From NCBI GenBank assembly GCA_025526915.1, contig JAHLKH010000009.1, positions 124,001-188,000 on the forward strand: a stretch of DNA of 64,000 nt, read 5' to 3'. The notes under the pieces are model-generated. The model searched no databases and had not been told where the DNA came from. It saw nothing but the letters and a program-made list of their open reading frames with translations. Positions within the stretch are counted from its first letter, which is position 1. Every line of letters starts with the position of its first letter. A program made the translations under genes and the position numbers. Positions 33,598 to 46,113 of this stretch are shown here, piece after piece. Source of the stretch: Entophlyctis helioformis. Its lineage: Eukaryota; Chytridiomycota; Chytridiomycetes; Chytridiales; Chytriomycetaceae.

Positions 33598-34884
33598 TTA
33601 TTGTTGTGCAGTGTGGCCATCTGCTCGACCGTCTGCACGACCGTCTGCGTGTTTATGGCTGTGCCCGCTTGCACACCCACCAGTAATCTCCTGCTCTTCC
33701 CGCGTCAGTCGCTGCATCGCTGCCTGCGCAAGCACCTCTCGCGACGGGCTCGATGCCCCCTCGCCCTGCCCACCGCCGCCCCTCTTGCCCCCGCCCAGCA
33801 CAAACGCGCCGCCTTCCAGCACATGCTCGCCGAACCCAGCAGACCCGCCCGACCCACCAAACGACGCAACCCGCTCGCTGCCGGTCCTCTGCCCGCGATT
33901 GACGGCATCCACTTCACGCTCTAACCGCCGACACAGCTCATAAAACGCGTCGTCATGCTCCGAGACGACCATGTGCGTGAGCTCATGCACCATGACGCGC
34001 CGCACGCTCGCAAAGTCGCGGAACCCGCCATAGTCGTCCGTGCGCAGCCGCAGCGCAATCACCTCGCCGCGGTTGCGGTTGTAGCCGAGAATCGCCGCGT
34101 CGGCCGTCGGGTCGATCTCGGCGAGCGTCGCGACCGTCCAGCCGTGCTTGGCCATGATGTGGCGGATGCCCCAGTCGCTGCGCACGCGGTGGAGCATCGC
34201 CCGTGCGGCTGCCACCGAGTCGGCCGGGAAATGCGGCAGCGGCGCGAGCGCGTGGCATGTGTAGGGCGTTGGCGGCGGCGTCAGGTCGCCAGCGGCTGCT
34301 GCCGATGATGTGGAGGATGACAAGGACGAGGCGGCAGCGACGATGCGTGTCGGTGTGTGGCGGCCGGCCGATGCCGCGGCATGGCGGTACGCTGCCGATG
34401 CCGCGGCGTGTTTGGCGTCGGCGGCGTGGATCGACTGGATCGAGGCGGCCGACGAGCCGAGCAGCATGAGCTTGATGGGCGGCTGCTGCTGCTTCTGCGG
34501 CTGCTTCTGCGGCTGCTTCTGCTGCTGTGCACCCTGGCTCTGGCTTTCGTCGTGACCGTCGCCGTGGCTGTGGCCGTGCGGGGCAGGCAGTGCCGCGTGC
34601 GCCAGCAGCTCCGAGACGAGGCCGCTGTCCGGGCCGAGCGTCTTGCCGCGCAGCACGAGCCGCATGGACTTGGGCAGCACGTCGACGCTCGGCAGCGATT
34701 GCGCCAGGCCGTGCTTGAGGTCCAGCAGCGTCATGTCCGCCGGCATGGGCAGCCGGATCGGCTTCCCCTCGTCGTCGTTGTGGTTTCCATTGCCGTTCCC
34801 GTCGTTGTTTCCGTCGTCGCCGTCGTTGGCAAGCGCAACCAGGTGCTGCACACCCTTGAACGACACGGCCAGGGTAAGCGGCAT
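33598..34884 (-). CDS. ubiquitin-like + WLM-domain metalloprotease (Wss1-related)
   Basis: Start ATG at 34884 (MPLTLAVSFKGVQHLVAL). Residues ~1-100 are a ubiquitin-like fold with an acidic Asn/Asp-rich insert: LLDLKHGLAQSLPSVDVLP, then MRLVLRGKTL and KLMLLGSS. The WLM catalytic module follows: AMLHRVRSDWGIRHIMAKHG, TVATLAEIDPT, ILGYNRNRGEVIALRLR, FRDFASVRRVMVHELTHMVV with the zinc motif HELTH, and a downstream SEHDDAFYELCRRLE. The tail is Gly-rich and ends in a His/Gly/Arg/Ala/Asp repeat. The intact HExxH argues for an active peptidase. Known relatives: Wss1/SPRTN-like proteases that clear DNA-protein crosslinks or sumoylated substrates; the UBL-WLM subgroup is fungal and plant. Appears to be one exon of about 428 residues. 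Confidence 0.88.
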   Translation of the reverse strand: MPLTLAVSFKGVQHLVALANDGDDGNNDGNGNGNHNDDEGKPIRLPMPADMTLLDLKHGLAQSLPSVDVLPKSMRLVLRGKTLGPDSGLVSELLAHAALPAPHGHSHGDGHDESQSQGAQQQKQPQKQPQKQQQPPIKLMLLGSSAASIQSIHAADAKHAAASAAYRHAAASAGRHTPTRIVAAASSLSSSTSSAAAAGDLTPPPTPYTCHALAPLPHFPADSVAAARAMLHRVRSDWGIRHIMAKHGWTVATLAEIDPTADAAILGYNRNRGEVIALRLRTDDYGGFRDFASVRRVMVHELTHMVVSEHDDAFYELCRRLEREVDAVNRGQRTGSERVASFGGSGGSAGFGEHVLEGGAFVLGGGKRGGGGQGEGASSPSREVLAQAAMQRLTREEQEITGGCASGHSHKHADGRADGRADGHTAQQ

Positions 34885-35030
34885 CGATGTCGTAAACTGC
34901 GGGCAAGTGCGGGAAAACGCGGCTCGGCTGGAATACACGGTTCATTGCGCCACGGCGGCCAGACAGCACGCCTTGTACACTCTTCACAGACAGACACGCA
35001 GACACGCACAGACAGACAGACGCGCGTCGG

Positions 35031-37999
35031 TCACCAGTGCGTCAGGCACGGCTGGCTGCGTGTCAGTGTCTCCAGTCGCCGCTTGACCCGCCGCAGCTTG
35101 CGCGACTGCCGCTGCATAAACGACGGCGACGACCGCCCATCGCCGCCCTCGCCCGCACGCGCATGTGCACCATGCCCGTCCCTCTCCACATCCCCATCCC
35201 TCTCTCCATCCCCATCCCCGTCGCCGTCCCACTCCCCATCCTCCACATCCGTGCCCTCCTCCATCTCCTCGTGCACAATCACAGGCGGCCGCCGCACAAG
35301 ATGCCACGGCGTGGGCGGCACCATCATGCTGGCCATACCGCTGCCAACGCCATGCCCAGCGCGCGCAAGCACATCCACGAGATTGTACCCCTGCCCGCGC
35401 ACGACCGACCGCTGCTTGCGCCACATGCTGACCTTGAAGTCCGGGTCGAGGCGGAACAGCGTCTCGAGCCCCTGGAGCGTCTCTTCCCACCAGAGGGACG
35501 ACGTCAGCAGCGGCAGGACGAGGTGCGTTGTTTCGGGCGAGAACGGCACGTGCGCGATCGGCAGAAAGGACCAGCCGTACGGGTACGAGCGGATGCGGTC
35601 CGGGTGGTGTGTGGGGAACGCGAGTCCGTTGTCGATGGCGGCAATCTGCACGCGCGCGGCTTCGGTCGGCTGGCTCGGTGGCGGCGTGGGCGTGGGCGTG
35701 GCGTGGCGTGCGTGGGCTGCCGGAACGCCTGTGGGGGAGTCGACTCGCGCGGTGGCGTCGACATGCCCACTGCTGTTGCTGCTGCTGTTGGACCCAACCC
35801 AAGACGCGACGTCGATGATGAAGGGTTCAATGTCGGCGTGGACAGCGGCTGGAGCAGTGCCGGTGGCGGCGGAGGCGGAGGCGGCGACCGAACCATCCAG
35901 TTGTCCGATCCGCGGTCCGTGTTGCGGATCAGATAGTCCAGCACCACGAGCCGCTCAAAGCCGAGCTGGAACTCGTGCTGCTGGCTGGCGGTCCAACCGA
36001 GCGGATGTGCTGGCGGCTGGCGATCCTGTGCCGACGACGGCGGCCGAGACACCGACGCCGCCGACGCTGACGACAAGAGCGCCGTGTGCAGGTCCGTGGC
36101 AGAGGCAGACGGCGCGGGCGATGCTGCTCCAGAAGCGCCACGCGTCGCCGAGGATGGGTTCGCCATGGTGCTGGCTGGTGGTGCAGGAGGCGAGCGTCCA
36201 GCAGAAGGCGTCTGAGCCGGCCGGGCAGGCGACGGAGAAGCAACCGCAACAGGCGTGGCAGACCGAGATGCGGGCGGTGCATGGCTGCTGCCGGACGCGT
36301 TCCTGCCGACGGCATCTGCCATGCTTTGGGCCGCACGTGCCGGCGACCCATAACCCTCGCGGAAAAAGGTGGTGGCGTCCTTGAAGCCGCGCAGGAACAG
36401 CTGGAACGATCCAATCTTTGGCGGCAGCGGCGACGACCAGAGACGGTGAGCCCAGCGCGTCTGGAACGGGTAAAAGAACGTGGGCGAGGCCAGATAGACC
36501 ATTTCGGTGCGGGGCACCACGTTCAGGCCAGCCGGCGGTCGAGGAACGAGGCGGCGGCCTCGGACACGTAGCCGAGATTGGGGATGATGCACGCGCGGCC
36601 AAAGCAGCACGGGAACAGGTTGCGATGGATCCATTTGGTCCACTTTGGGTTGAGGTTGCCGTACGGCTCCTCGTCCTTGGGCTTGAACACGCCGACAATG
36701 TCGCCGGCGCGGTTGCGGCAAAAGTACGAGCCCGACGAGCCCTGGGAGATGCGCGTCGGGAGGATGCCGTCGGCAATGGCCAGCTGCACCTCGCTGATGA
36801 TGGCGACAAAGTCGGCCGATGAGATGGCGCCCGTGGGCGATGAGCCCGTGGCGATGATGGGCGGGACCGGATTGACAAAGGCCGGCGGACGCGACAAGGG
36901 GAGCAGCGAGTCGGGCGGGACGGGCGGGGCATCGGGCGGGATCTCGGACAGGAACGGGTCCAGCGCCGCCAGGCTAGGTGCGATGGACACGAGCCGATGG
37001 CCAGGATGCCGACGCCTGTTGCCGTGGCCGTTGCCGTCGCTGTCGCTGCCGTCGTCGCTGCCGTCGCCGTCGCCGTCGCCGTAGGGGCTCAGTAAGCCGG
37101 CGGTTTCCGGCAGAGGGAGCGAGCGCGAGCTGGCGTTGCGCAGCGCGGTTCTCGACAGCGCTGAGCGCTTGCCGGCGTGGTGGCGAGCCGTGCGAGATGC
37201 GCCGCCCGATGCGATGGGAATGGCAAGCGAGGCCGACGATGTTGGCGGCGACAGGCGGCGCATCGACACGGGCTGCGGCGATCCGTGCGGTGCCGACGCA
37301 GACGCAGACGCCGAGGCAGACGCAGACGCAGACGTGCTGCTGCCACTGCTGCCGGCCGTGAGCGCACTCGCACCCGCACTCGCAACGAGCGAGCTGAGAG
37401 CATTCGTCGAGCGCGAGCGCGACCGTGCCAGGGAGTACGGATGCCGCGACGACGGCGACGACGCAGATGCAGACGCAGACGCAGACGCAGATGCCGTCGA
37501 CGCCGATGTCAGGGCGGCAGCGGCATAGGGCAGATTGCGGGCATCGGCCGCCGCCGCCGCGCCAGGCGACGGAGACGACTGCGGCGGCTGCTGCTGCAAG
37601 GTGCTGTGATATGACACCATCAGCGACTGGGTCTCGACCGCCGAGTGCCAGGCGTCGTCGTCGGCGCTGTCCGGGTCGTCATCGTCGTCGTCTTCGTCGT
37701 AGCTGTAGCCGTGGCCGTTGCCGTTGCGCCGGTCGCTGCCACTGCCGCTGCTGCTGATGGCTAGATGGGCCGGATACGATGTTGGGATGGCGCCAGCGGT
37801 CTTGGCATTCGCTTGTACCGATGAATGCGCGCGAGAGTCGCCAGCGACAGACACCGTGGTCGCTGCCGTCGTGGTTGTGGTGGTGGTGGTGGCTGTTGTC
37901 GTGCTGCTTGTGGTGGTGGTGGTGGTGGCCGCTGCTGTCGTGCCGTTGGCCTTGCTGGCCCCGTTGGCCCCCGTTGGCCCCGTTGGCCGTGCTGGTCAT
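35031..37999 (-). CDS. type II phosphatidylinositol 4-kinase (Lsb6/PI4K2-like), with apparent frameshifts
   Basis: Makes PI4P on Golgi, endosome or vacuole membranes. Kinase motifs run in order: RISQGSSGSYFCRNRAGDIV (P-loop region), GVFKPKDEEPYGNLNPKWTK, a Cys pair RNLFPCCFGRACIIPNLG (the palmitoylation site is CCPCC in animals), SEAAASFLDRRL, VVPRTEMVYLASPTF, VVLDYLIRNTDRGSDNWM (catalytic loop), PFIIDVASWVG, IAAIDNGLAFPTHHPD, and WWEETLQGLETLF. The N-terminus of about 400 residues is low complexity (Ser-Ala repeats, acidic runs). At about 36532 one base is missing between DRRL and GLNVVP, with no room for an intron. A second frame change falls between 35890 and 35680. The start is also unclear: ATG 37999 (MTSTANGANG, His-rich) is in another frame. 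Identity is firm; integrity of the reading frame is not. Confidence 0.8.
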
Positions 38000-38099
38000 G
38001 CAAGCTTTCAGGGCAAGGTTAAACGTGTCGATTCACACTCCGACAACTTGACAATCAGAAAACCACGACACCAACACACACAAGACAGACGATAACTGT

Positions 38100-40698
38100 T
38101 CATTCGGGCGTGCCCGTGCTGGCTTTGGACGGCGGCGCCAGCATCGCCGCAATCTTTGGGAACCCGCGCATCAGCGCATGCTGCGCAGCCGTTCGCCCAG
38201 CACAGTCCGCGATCGCCAGCGACGCCTTGTTGTCCACAAGCATCTGGCATGTCTCGCCATGCCCGCCATACGCCGCGTACATGAGCGCCGTGCATCCCTG
38301 CCGATCAACGGCATCCACGCGCGCACCCGCCTCGACGAGCAGCCTGCCCACGCCCGCGTGGCCGTACTTTGCCGCCAGGATGAGCGGCGTGCGGCCGCCC
38401 TTGTCCGCCAGATCCAGGTCGGCGTCGTAGTCGGCCAGCAGCCGGCACACCGGTCACGTTGCCCTCGTGCGCCGCCAGGAACAGCGGCGTGCGGCCCAGC
38501 GAGTCGGTGACGTTGACGTCGGCGCCCCGCTCGATCAGCATGCGGCACGACCGCATATAGCCCTTTTCGCTCGCGCGGTGGAGGGCCGTCCACGACTGCG
38601 AGTCGCGTGCGTCGGCGCCACAGGCGACGTTGGAGCCCAGCAGACAGTCGATAATGTCGTCGTGGTCGCGCGCGGCGGCGTGGATGAGAGGCGTCCAGCC
38701 CGCCTGGTCGCGCTCGCCCGTCTTGGCCCCCGACTGCAGCAACAGCCGCGCAATGTCGGGCAGCCCGAGATTCGCCGTGTAGATGAGCGCCGTCCAGCCG
38801 TGCTGGTTGCGTGCCTCCATGTTGGCGCCCGCGTCAATCAGCAGCTTGCACGGCTCGATATGGTTGCGCACCACGGCGTGCATCAGCGGCGTGCACCGGC
38901 TCTTGTCCGTCAGCTCGAGATCGGCCCCCGACTTGATCAGCAGACTCACCACCTCGGTGTGGTTGAGCGCCGATGCCACCATGATGGGCGTCCATCCGTA
39001 CGTGGTCGTGATCGCAGTGTTGGCGCCCGCGCCGACAAGAATCTCGACAATGTCCGGATGGTTGAGCGACGCGGCAATGTAGAGCGCGGTGGCGCCGGCC
39101 ACGTCGCCTGCACCGCCCAGCATCTTGGGCTTGTCGATCGGCAGCGCCAGGTCGACAAACTTGGACGACCCGAGCTGATGCTGCTGCTGCGACTGCGACT
39201 GCGAGGCCGACAGCGGCGTTGTACTCAGCATAGTTTGCTGCATATGCACAATGCACGCAACGAGATCGACATAGCCGGCCGCTGCGGCTGCAATCAGCGG
39301 CAGCTCCTCAAACATGGACTCTTGGCCGCGACGCCGGATCTCGGCCTTGACGTCCGAAAAGGACGCTGCCAGAAACGGATGCAGAAGCTTGTCGAGCTTG
39401 CCGCCGTACTCTTCAAGAGCCGTATGAAGCATACGCTGGCTCAGCACGCCCTTGTTGCGTGGATCCAAGCGCGACTTGAGCTCCGCGCCGTTGAACCGCG
39501 TCAAGAGCGTCGGGTACATGGACCGCAGCTGCTTGACAAGGATCGCATATCGGATGGCGCTGGTGGAGGTGCTCGTGGGAAACAGTCGCTGGCAGTCGCA
39601 TGCACAGGGTGTGATGTCGTCCTGCATGCCGGACATGATGGATCCATTCAGTTGTGACCGTGACGACGCACGCGAGGGCAGCTGGGTGCCCGACAAGTGC
39701 GTAGTTGACAAGGCCGGTGCGCGGGCGATGTTGATCTGGCTGCGGAGAACATCAGGTGGCGTGGCGTCTTGGGCTGCCGGGGTATCTGCAGACGGCCCAG
39801 AGGTGCGGCCAGCTGCGGGAGATGCCATGAAGCGTGATGGCAGGACTGCAGACACGGTCTTTGCGGGTGGCGGCGATTGCGACGATGATGCCAAGGGATT
39901 GCTGCTGAATGCCGATGCAATCGAGACGGTTGAAACCGAGGGGCTGATGGATGCCTGATGCGATCCGTCCTCGGAAAATTGCCGTTGTGGCTGTGGGTGT
40001 CGGACAGACAGACGCGGGGATTCGCGGCCCTTTGGAGAACTGGCGCCTTGCTTCGGATGGCTGCTGCTTGCAGAATCTGTTGATGCAGCCGCGTTGCCGA
40101 CCTGGGATGGTGACTGAGGGGATGCCTGATTTCCACTGCCATGGTCTCTGTTTGGATTGGCAGCAGAGCTCGGGTAGTCGCTGCGAGAGTCGGTTCGTAT
40201 CTCTGATCGGGCCAGGCTGCTGGATCCGATTGTAGGCCCTGCTCCATTCTTCTCAGAGGGTTGAGCCAGCAATGCCGTGAGCGTGTATCTCTTTGGGATA
40301 CGAAACGAGAGGATATGCATGCTGCTGTCGCCGCTGTCGTCGTCTCGGATGCTGATGGGCAACACGGGCATGTTGAGCACCCATGGCGTTGTGGCGTTGG
40401 CACATGTGCTGGTCGGCGTATCTGGGCTCTGCGTCTCGATTGTCCACGCGGTTGGTAGTGGCGGCGTTCCTTGAGGCGACGAGCTCGCTGACAATACGTA
40501 GGCAGACGACGAGAGTCCAGACGGGGTGGCTGATGCCTGGCGCACATTCTGCAGCGAGCGATTGGGTGCGGCGGCACATCCCGAATTCAGTATGGCCTCG
40601 AGGCGCGGCTGTGATCGCGAGCCCTCGGTGCTCCGACGTTTCGAGATGGGTACAGGCGAGTCGGCTGCGCTGATGGTGATGTTTGGCAGCGCATTCAT
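38100..40698 (-). CDS. ankyrin-repeat protein with disordered N-terminus and a +1 frameshift
   Basis: ATG 40698 (MNALPNITISAADSPVPISK). The first ~430 residues are Ser/Pro/Thr-rich and low complexity. A helical stretch follows, RYAILVKQLRSMYPTLLTRF and LDPRNKGVLSQRMLHTALEE, then at least eight ankyrin repeats from about 39250 down: NHPDIVEILVGAGANTAITT, LNHTEVVSLLIKSGADLELT, NHIEPCKLLIDAGANMEARN, LPDIARLLLQSGAKTGERDQ and so on. Near 38450 the repeat GNVTVCRLLADYDAD is interrupted by one extra G after ACC, so the main frame runs out at 38305 while the last three repeats continue in the next frame to the stop at 38100. The repeat register is perfect if that base is ignored. Inferred role: protein-protein scaffold; partner unknown. 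Confidence 0.82.
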
Positions 40699-40774
40699 TT
40701 CGTGGCGAAAGCGCTATTAGTTGCCACAAAACGAGTTTATATTCCAATTCCTGCCTTTACCCAAACTCGCCAGT

Positions 40775-42660
40775 ATGGGCAGCACGAGTGGAACAACGAT
40801 GGTCGCAGACCCGGTGCGCAACTGGAACTACAACGCAGGCTTCTTCTTCCTGGTCGGCCTCGTGGCCTACGCATCCTGGTCGCAGGGAGCTCGTGGCGCT
40901 GCGGGCTCGGGCGCGGGCGGCAATCCGCTGTTGTCGCTGGCGTCGCTTCGCCGGCTGGCGCAAGGCCCTTGGACAGCGTTTCGTGCCTTCCAACTCAACT
41001 ACCTGACCGTCTACTCGCTCGTCTTTGGTACGCTGCCCATGCGCCTGCCCGTGCCTTGCCCTCGCCCATGCGCCTACCTCTGTCCTTTTGCCCTGCCTCC
41101 ACGCAATCACGCATCTCTCTCGTGCGCTCTCTGTCCACAAACTGCTGTCGCTTTGTTGTTGCATGCATCTGACCGTCGCCCTTCACTGCCATGACATGAC
41201 GCCCCATGACGCCCTGCTGCGCCATCCTTCGCGTCGCGGCGGTGGATGAAACTGCACCTGGCAGTGTCGGACTGGCTGCAGGGCCCTTACATCTATGCGC
41301 TGTACAAGTCGTACGGCTTCGAGCTGGATGCCATTGCGCTGCTCTTTGTGATGGGCTTCCTGTCATCCGCCGTCTTTGGCACGTTCGTGGGATCCATCGC
41401 TGATCGCTTGTACGTGTTCGTTGGCACTCGTCGCATTGTGTTGTTGTTGCTGGCTGACCCCCTCTCGCCACCCTGCTGGCACGGCAAACCATGTCCTCCG
41501 ATGACACACCATGACCTACCATTCGCACACACGCAGCGGTCGCAAGCTCGGCTCGGTGCTCTTTTGCATCCTGTACGCCGTGTCGTGTCTCACCAAGCTC
41601 TCGTCCGACTTCAACATGCTTCTGCTCGGCCGTCTGCTTGGCGGCATCTCGACATCGCTGCTCTTTTCCGTGTTCGAGTCGTGGATGGTCTCGGAGCACC
41701 ACACGCGTGCCTTTGACGAGTCGCTCCTGTCGGACACCTTTGCGTGGTCCACGTTCCTCAACGGCTTTGTCGCCATTGCCTCTGGTGTCATTGCCAACGT
41801 GTCGGTCGACACGTTTGGCCTCGTTGCCCCCTTCATGGTTGCGTGGTCTTCCTGCTCATCTCCATGATCGTTATCCAGGTCTCGTGGTCTGAAAACTACG
41901 GCAACAAGGTCAGTTCCCACAAGCTCGTGCTCCTTGGCCACTCCATCGCGCACACTGACGCTCGCACTGATGGTGCAAACGCCTGCAGCTCGCATCTGCG
42001 CCGTCGCCGTCGTTCATGTCTGTTGTCGACACCATCCGCAAAGACCCCAAGATCTTTGCCGTCGGCACCATGCAGTTCTGCTTCGAGAGCGCCATGTACA
42101 CGTTTGTGTTTCTGTGGTCGCCCGTCCTCGAGACGGCCACCCAAGGCCGCGTCGCGCTTCCTTTTGGTGTCATGTTCTCGAGCTTCATGGTCTGCATCAT
42201 GCTCGGCTCCACCATCTTCAAGCACCTCCTGCAGCTGCAAATGTCGCACGAGCTCATTGCCAAGACCACGTTTGCCGCTGCGGCAGTGACGTTCCTCGTG
42301 CCGGCGGTCACCAGCAACGAGGTCATGATCTACGTGGCGTTCAATGTGTTTGAGATCTGCTGCGGCGTGTACTTTCCTGCCGTCGGCACCATCCGCAGCA
42401 AGGTCGTGCCCGAGGCCACTCGCTCGACCGTCATGAACATCTTCCGCGTGCCGCTCAACCTCATTGTCGTGGTCATCCTGCTCAAGGTCAACAACATCCC
42501 TGCGTCATTGTTCTTTACCATCTGCGCAGGTCTCTGCTTTGTTGCGTTCCTGTTTGCCACCCGCCTTGTCGACAATGCGGCGGCTGCTGCTGCCAGTGGC
42601 AGCTCGGGTGCATACGATCTCACCTCCACCACCGACGATGTCGAGGGGGGCAAACAATAA
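40775..42660 (+). CDS. MFSD5/MOT2-like major facilitator (molybdate-anion transporter family)
   Basis: ATG 40775. About four exons: 40775-~41026, ~41247-41407, ~41538-41908, ~41994-42660. Motifs line up with MFSD5: FRAFQLNYLTVYSLV, then SDWLQGPYIYALYKSYGF (family WLQ-PYLY-LY), a D-R-K type loop after ADRL joined to GRKLGSVLFCILYAVSCLTK, NMLLLGRLLGGISTSLLFSV, FESWMVSEHH, VAPFMVA, SWSENYGNK, AVGTMQFCFESAMYTFVFLW, VMFSSFMVCIMLGS and CGVYFPAVGTIRSKVVPE. The C-terminus is an Ala-rich cytosolic tail. At about 41850 the frame slips by one base between PFMVA and VVFLLISMIV. Known role: high-affinity molybdate uptake in green algae and animals. Confidence 0.86.
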
Positions 42661-43257
42661 AAACTTTTGCCGCTGAGGATTTGATGGCGGCGGATTTTTA
42701 ACACGAGCGATCGTGGCAATCCAGGTGCACGTTCGACATCCACTGGCGGTCGGCCACCACTGCCACACGTTGCACAGTTCCACCGACCAAGTGCATCAAC
42801 TTTGCCTGTCTTGCCACAACATCAACGTCGACACACCGACAGCAACGTCGACACACTGACAGCAACGTCAACCGCTCTGCAGCAACTGCCAAGTCGTTGA
42901 CAGAAAAGCCGCTACCGTCTGTGCCGCCCCCCATCGTCTCGGCATCCCAGCAGCCTTGATCTGCCCCATCTCTCCTCGCCCTCTCCGTTGCTGTCCGAGT
43001 CGCTTTTATCCGCCTGGCCATCAACGCCTCATCAGCGTCAGCGTCAGCATCGGCACAAACCCACAGCGCCAGCACCGCTGCTCCCGAGCCCAAGCCAGCC
43101 GACGAGTGCACTGGCATCGCCTGTGATCAGCAGCATCCGACGCACAGCCACCTACTCCAGCGCTGTGTCCTCTTCCGCAGCACCAGCACTAGCAACAGCA
43201 CAGCACGGGCACCAACCAGCGCCTTCCCTCCTTGCCAGCGCCCCTCAATTTTGCAAC
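42661..43257. other. intergenic region upstream of the Skt5-like gene
   Basis: About 600 bp between tandem plus-strand genes. Three imperfect copies of aacgtcgacacacygacagc lie at 42825-42885. The rest is C/A-rich, typical of a long 5' leader. An AATAAA-type signal (aacaataaaaac, 42654-42665) overlaps the MFSD5 stop. Confidence 0.5.
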
Positions 43258-46113
43258 ATGGCGCCATCGACAGGCACTGCCCAGCAGCACGACACTGCCT
43301 GTCAAGAGATGACTCCATCAAGTCCGCTCCGACTCTGACAATCCCTGATGGTGAGTGCCGTCTGTTTGCATCTGCACCCCTCACTGCCACGTCGCCTCCT
43401 TCCCCGCCTCCCTGGCCAGCCATGTGCTGTTCACTGCTGACTGGACCCACCTGTGTGCAACGGCGGAACCGTGTGATCAACACGACGCGTTTGGACATCC
43501 GGTCGTCCCCCTCGGAAACTCCCGACACGTCCGCACCAGCAGCAGCAGCAGCAGCAGCAACAAAGCCAAGCAGTCAAGAAGTACCAGCATCGCCTATAAA
43601 GGAAGCGGTGCCACCGAGAAGCTCATCGCCTTTCACACTGCCCGAAATGCAGCTCACCTTTGATGGCCTGCTTGACGACGAATCCTTCATCCGCGCTGGC
43701 AAGAATGCCAGCTCCACCAGCATCTCCAAGACTCCCGTGAACCACAGTCTCCAGCAGCAGCAGCAGCAGCAGCAACAGAGGGAGGTCGCCCTGCCCCCGA
43801 CGCCACCCTTATCGCTCGATTCTGAACTGCCATGGTCATCTCTGCCCGTTCGCCCAACTTCGCCCGAGCCCATCCAGTTCATGTTGTCACCACCATCGCC
43901 GACATCGGCCCTCTCCACCTCGCCCCTCCCACCTCCAATGTCGCCCGCTTCGCCCATATCATCTGTGTCGTCGTCGTCGTCAGGCAGCGCAAATGGCCGT
44001 TTCCAAACACAGTTCGCAAAGATTCTTTGGGGTCGTCACGGCCGCCGCGAACGAGACTCTGTTGACTTGAGCCGTGCTGCCTTCTCCGCGTCGGCGTCCG
44101 CGTATGCGTCGGCTTCTCTTGCCGTGCCTGACTCGACATCTCGGCCACGCTCTCCTCCGCCGTCCGTGTACGATGTCGCTGCTGGCCGTGACTCCATGTC
44201 ATCAGACGATCTGCTGATTGCCCAGACCCTGGCTGGCCTGCCTCCAGACTCGCCGCCGCTCGCCCCGCTTGCCCCGCTTGCACAGCAAACCCTCCCTGCC
44301 GCATTTGATCTGCAACGTAATCCCGCACGCAACTCGTTTCCTGCCTCGCACTCGCCAGCCAGCCAGCTGCGATCTCGCGCGGCGTTTCAGCCGGACGGCC
44401 GCCAGCCGTTGCCAGGCATCCAACGCACACCTTCCAGCCTGTCTCTGGAGCCCAGTGCTCTCAACGCCAGTCTCTCGCACTCGTCGCTCGTCCTTGGCAC
44501 AAACGGCTCGGATGGCAGCCTGACCATGGACAGCGGCAGCGTGTCAAACGACTTTGACACGAGCTCGGATTCGGACGACAAGGGCATGTCTGACACCGAC
44601 TCCGACATGAACGCTCCCACGTCCATCCAAGGCCAGATCCACGCACGTGTCAAGCGCGCCAAGCGGTTCGAGATGGAGAAGCGCTACAACGAGGCCCGCG
44701 ACGATGTGCTCTTTGTGCTCAACAACCTCACCCGTCTGGACGACGAGCAAGACCGCATCGCGATTGGCCGTCGCGTGCTGTCGTCGCTGCGCAAGCTCGG
44801 CGCGGCTGACACAGAGTCCATGTTCCTGTTTGGGCATGCGCTCGAGTTTGGTATCGATGGCTGCCGCCCTGAGCCGTTCAAGCCGCGCTTGTCCGATGCC
44901 TACCGCGCGTACCTGTGGGCTGCCAAACGCGAGCATCCCGAAGCCATGTACCGCGTGGCTGTCATGTCTGAGCGCGGCCGCGGCACTAGCGTCTCCAACG
45001 CAAAAGCAATCCAATACCTTCGCAAGGCCTCTGTCAAGTAAGGCCCCCACCGTGTGCACGCTGGCCGTCTGTCATCTCCTCATGCCATGGCTAACATCCC
45101 CTGGTGGAATCAACCAAGACACCATCCTGGTGCCATGCATCGTCTTGGCATGTGCCTCATTCGCGGCGAGCTCGGACTGTCGCCCCGTCTGCGCGACGGT
45201 ATCACCTGGCTTCGCATGTCGTGCCGCTTTGCAACCCCGCAATACTGCGACGGCCTGTACGACTATGCCAAGCTCAACTTGTCCGGTGCCGGCACAGCCC
45301 TGCTGCATGACGATGCGTACGCGGTTGAGCTTCTCAAGAAGGGTGCTGCCCTTGGCCAGCGGAACTGCATCTACGCGCTCGCCGAGGCATATGACTACAA
45401 GCTGTATGGTCTGCCGCACAACTCCAAGCTGGCGTTTGAAGGCTATCTGCGCGCGGCGCAACTTGGACACGGCGAGGTATGTCTCTGTCGCCTTGCCAGC
45501 CAACCTGGCCATGCATCGATCACTGACTCGAGTGTCGGATGCATTCATGTCCTTGCTGCTTGTCCTCCCCCCAAGGCCATGTTTGAGGTTGCCGGCTGGA
45601 TTCTGACGGGAGCAGAGTCGCGCGACGGCTTTGAGGTCAAGCAGTCCGACGCCGAAGCGTACTACTGGATCGCACGGTCGGCCGCCACGGGCTTCCCGCG
45701 AGCCATTTTTGGTCTTGGCCATTTCATCCACAAGGGCATTGGCGTTCCTGCCGACGAGCGCAAGGCGATCCAGCTGTACCACAAAGCAGCTGCTCTCGGC
45801 GACAAGGCGGCCAAACTCAAGATTGCCGAACTAGAACTCGCGTACGGTGGTGCGTTGCCGGCACCCGCAGATGCCCTGGCTGTGCAGACGCCGTCGTCGA
45901 ATCGGCTCTCGATCGCGCTGCCCTTTACACGCCCGGTGTCGCCCAAGCCCCAGACACCTGCCAAGGACACGTTTGCTGCCCACCGCCGTTGCCGCTGAAC
46001 GTCCAACTGTCGTCGCAAGCAGCGTCCAGCCACCGTCGCCCTCGCGTCCGCCTCGTCAGCAGGTCAAGAAGAGCGAGACATCTGAAGGCGGTGGCTGCTG
46101 CATCGTCCAGTAA
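43258..46113 (+). CDS. Skt5/Chs4-like chitin-synthase activator (Sel1 repeats, CaaX end), with frame slips
   Basis: First ATG at 43258; the first ~80 nt and a small intron (gtgagtgcc at about 43350) are not securely phased. A Ser/Pro/Gln-rich N-terminus (poly-Gln near 43755) includes PEMQLTFDGLLDDESF. From ~44640 the Sel1-like region begins: KRAKRFEMEKRYNEARDDVL, DTESMFLFGHALEFGIDG, YLWAAKREHPEAMYRVAVMS, LGMCLIRGELGLSPRLRDGI, FEGYLRAAQLGHGE, DAEAYYWIARSAATGFPRAI, KAIQLYHKAAALGDKAAKLK. Introns lie near 45040 and 45478. The main frame stops at 45998. The +1 frame continues to 46113 and ends GGGCCIVQ, a CaaX prenylation motif like that of Skt5/Chs4, so a one-base slip near 45980 is likely. Known role: recruits and activates chitin synthase at the cell cortex. 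Confidence 0.8.

Noticed and set aside
37177..37614. Arg-rich frame opposite the PI4K2 N-terminus
   Set aside because: Complement of Ser-Ala-Asp repeats in the kinase gene. The sense strand is supported by the downstream kinase motifs.
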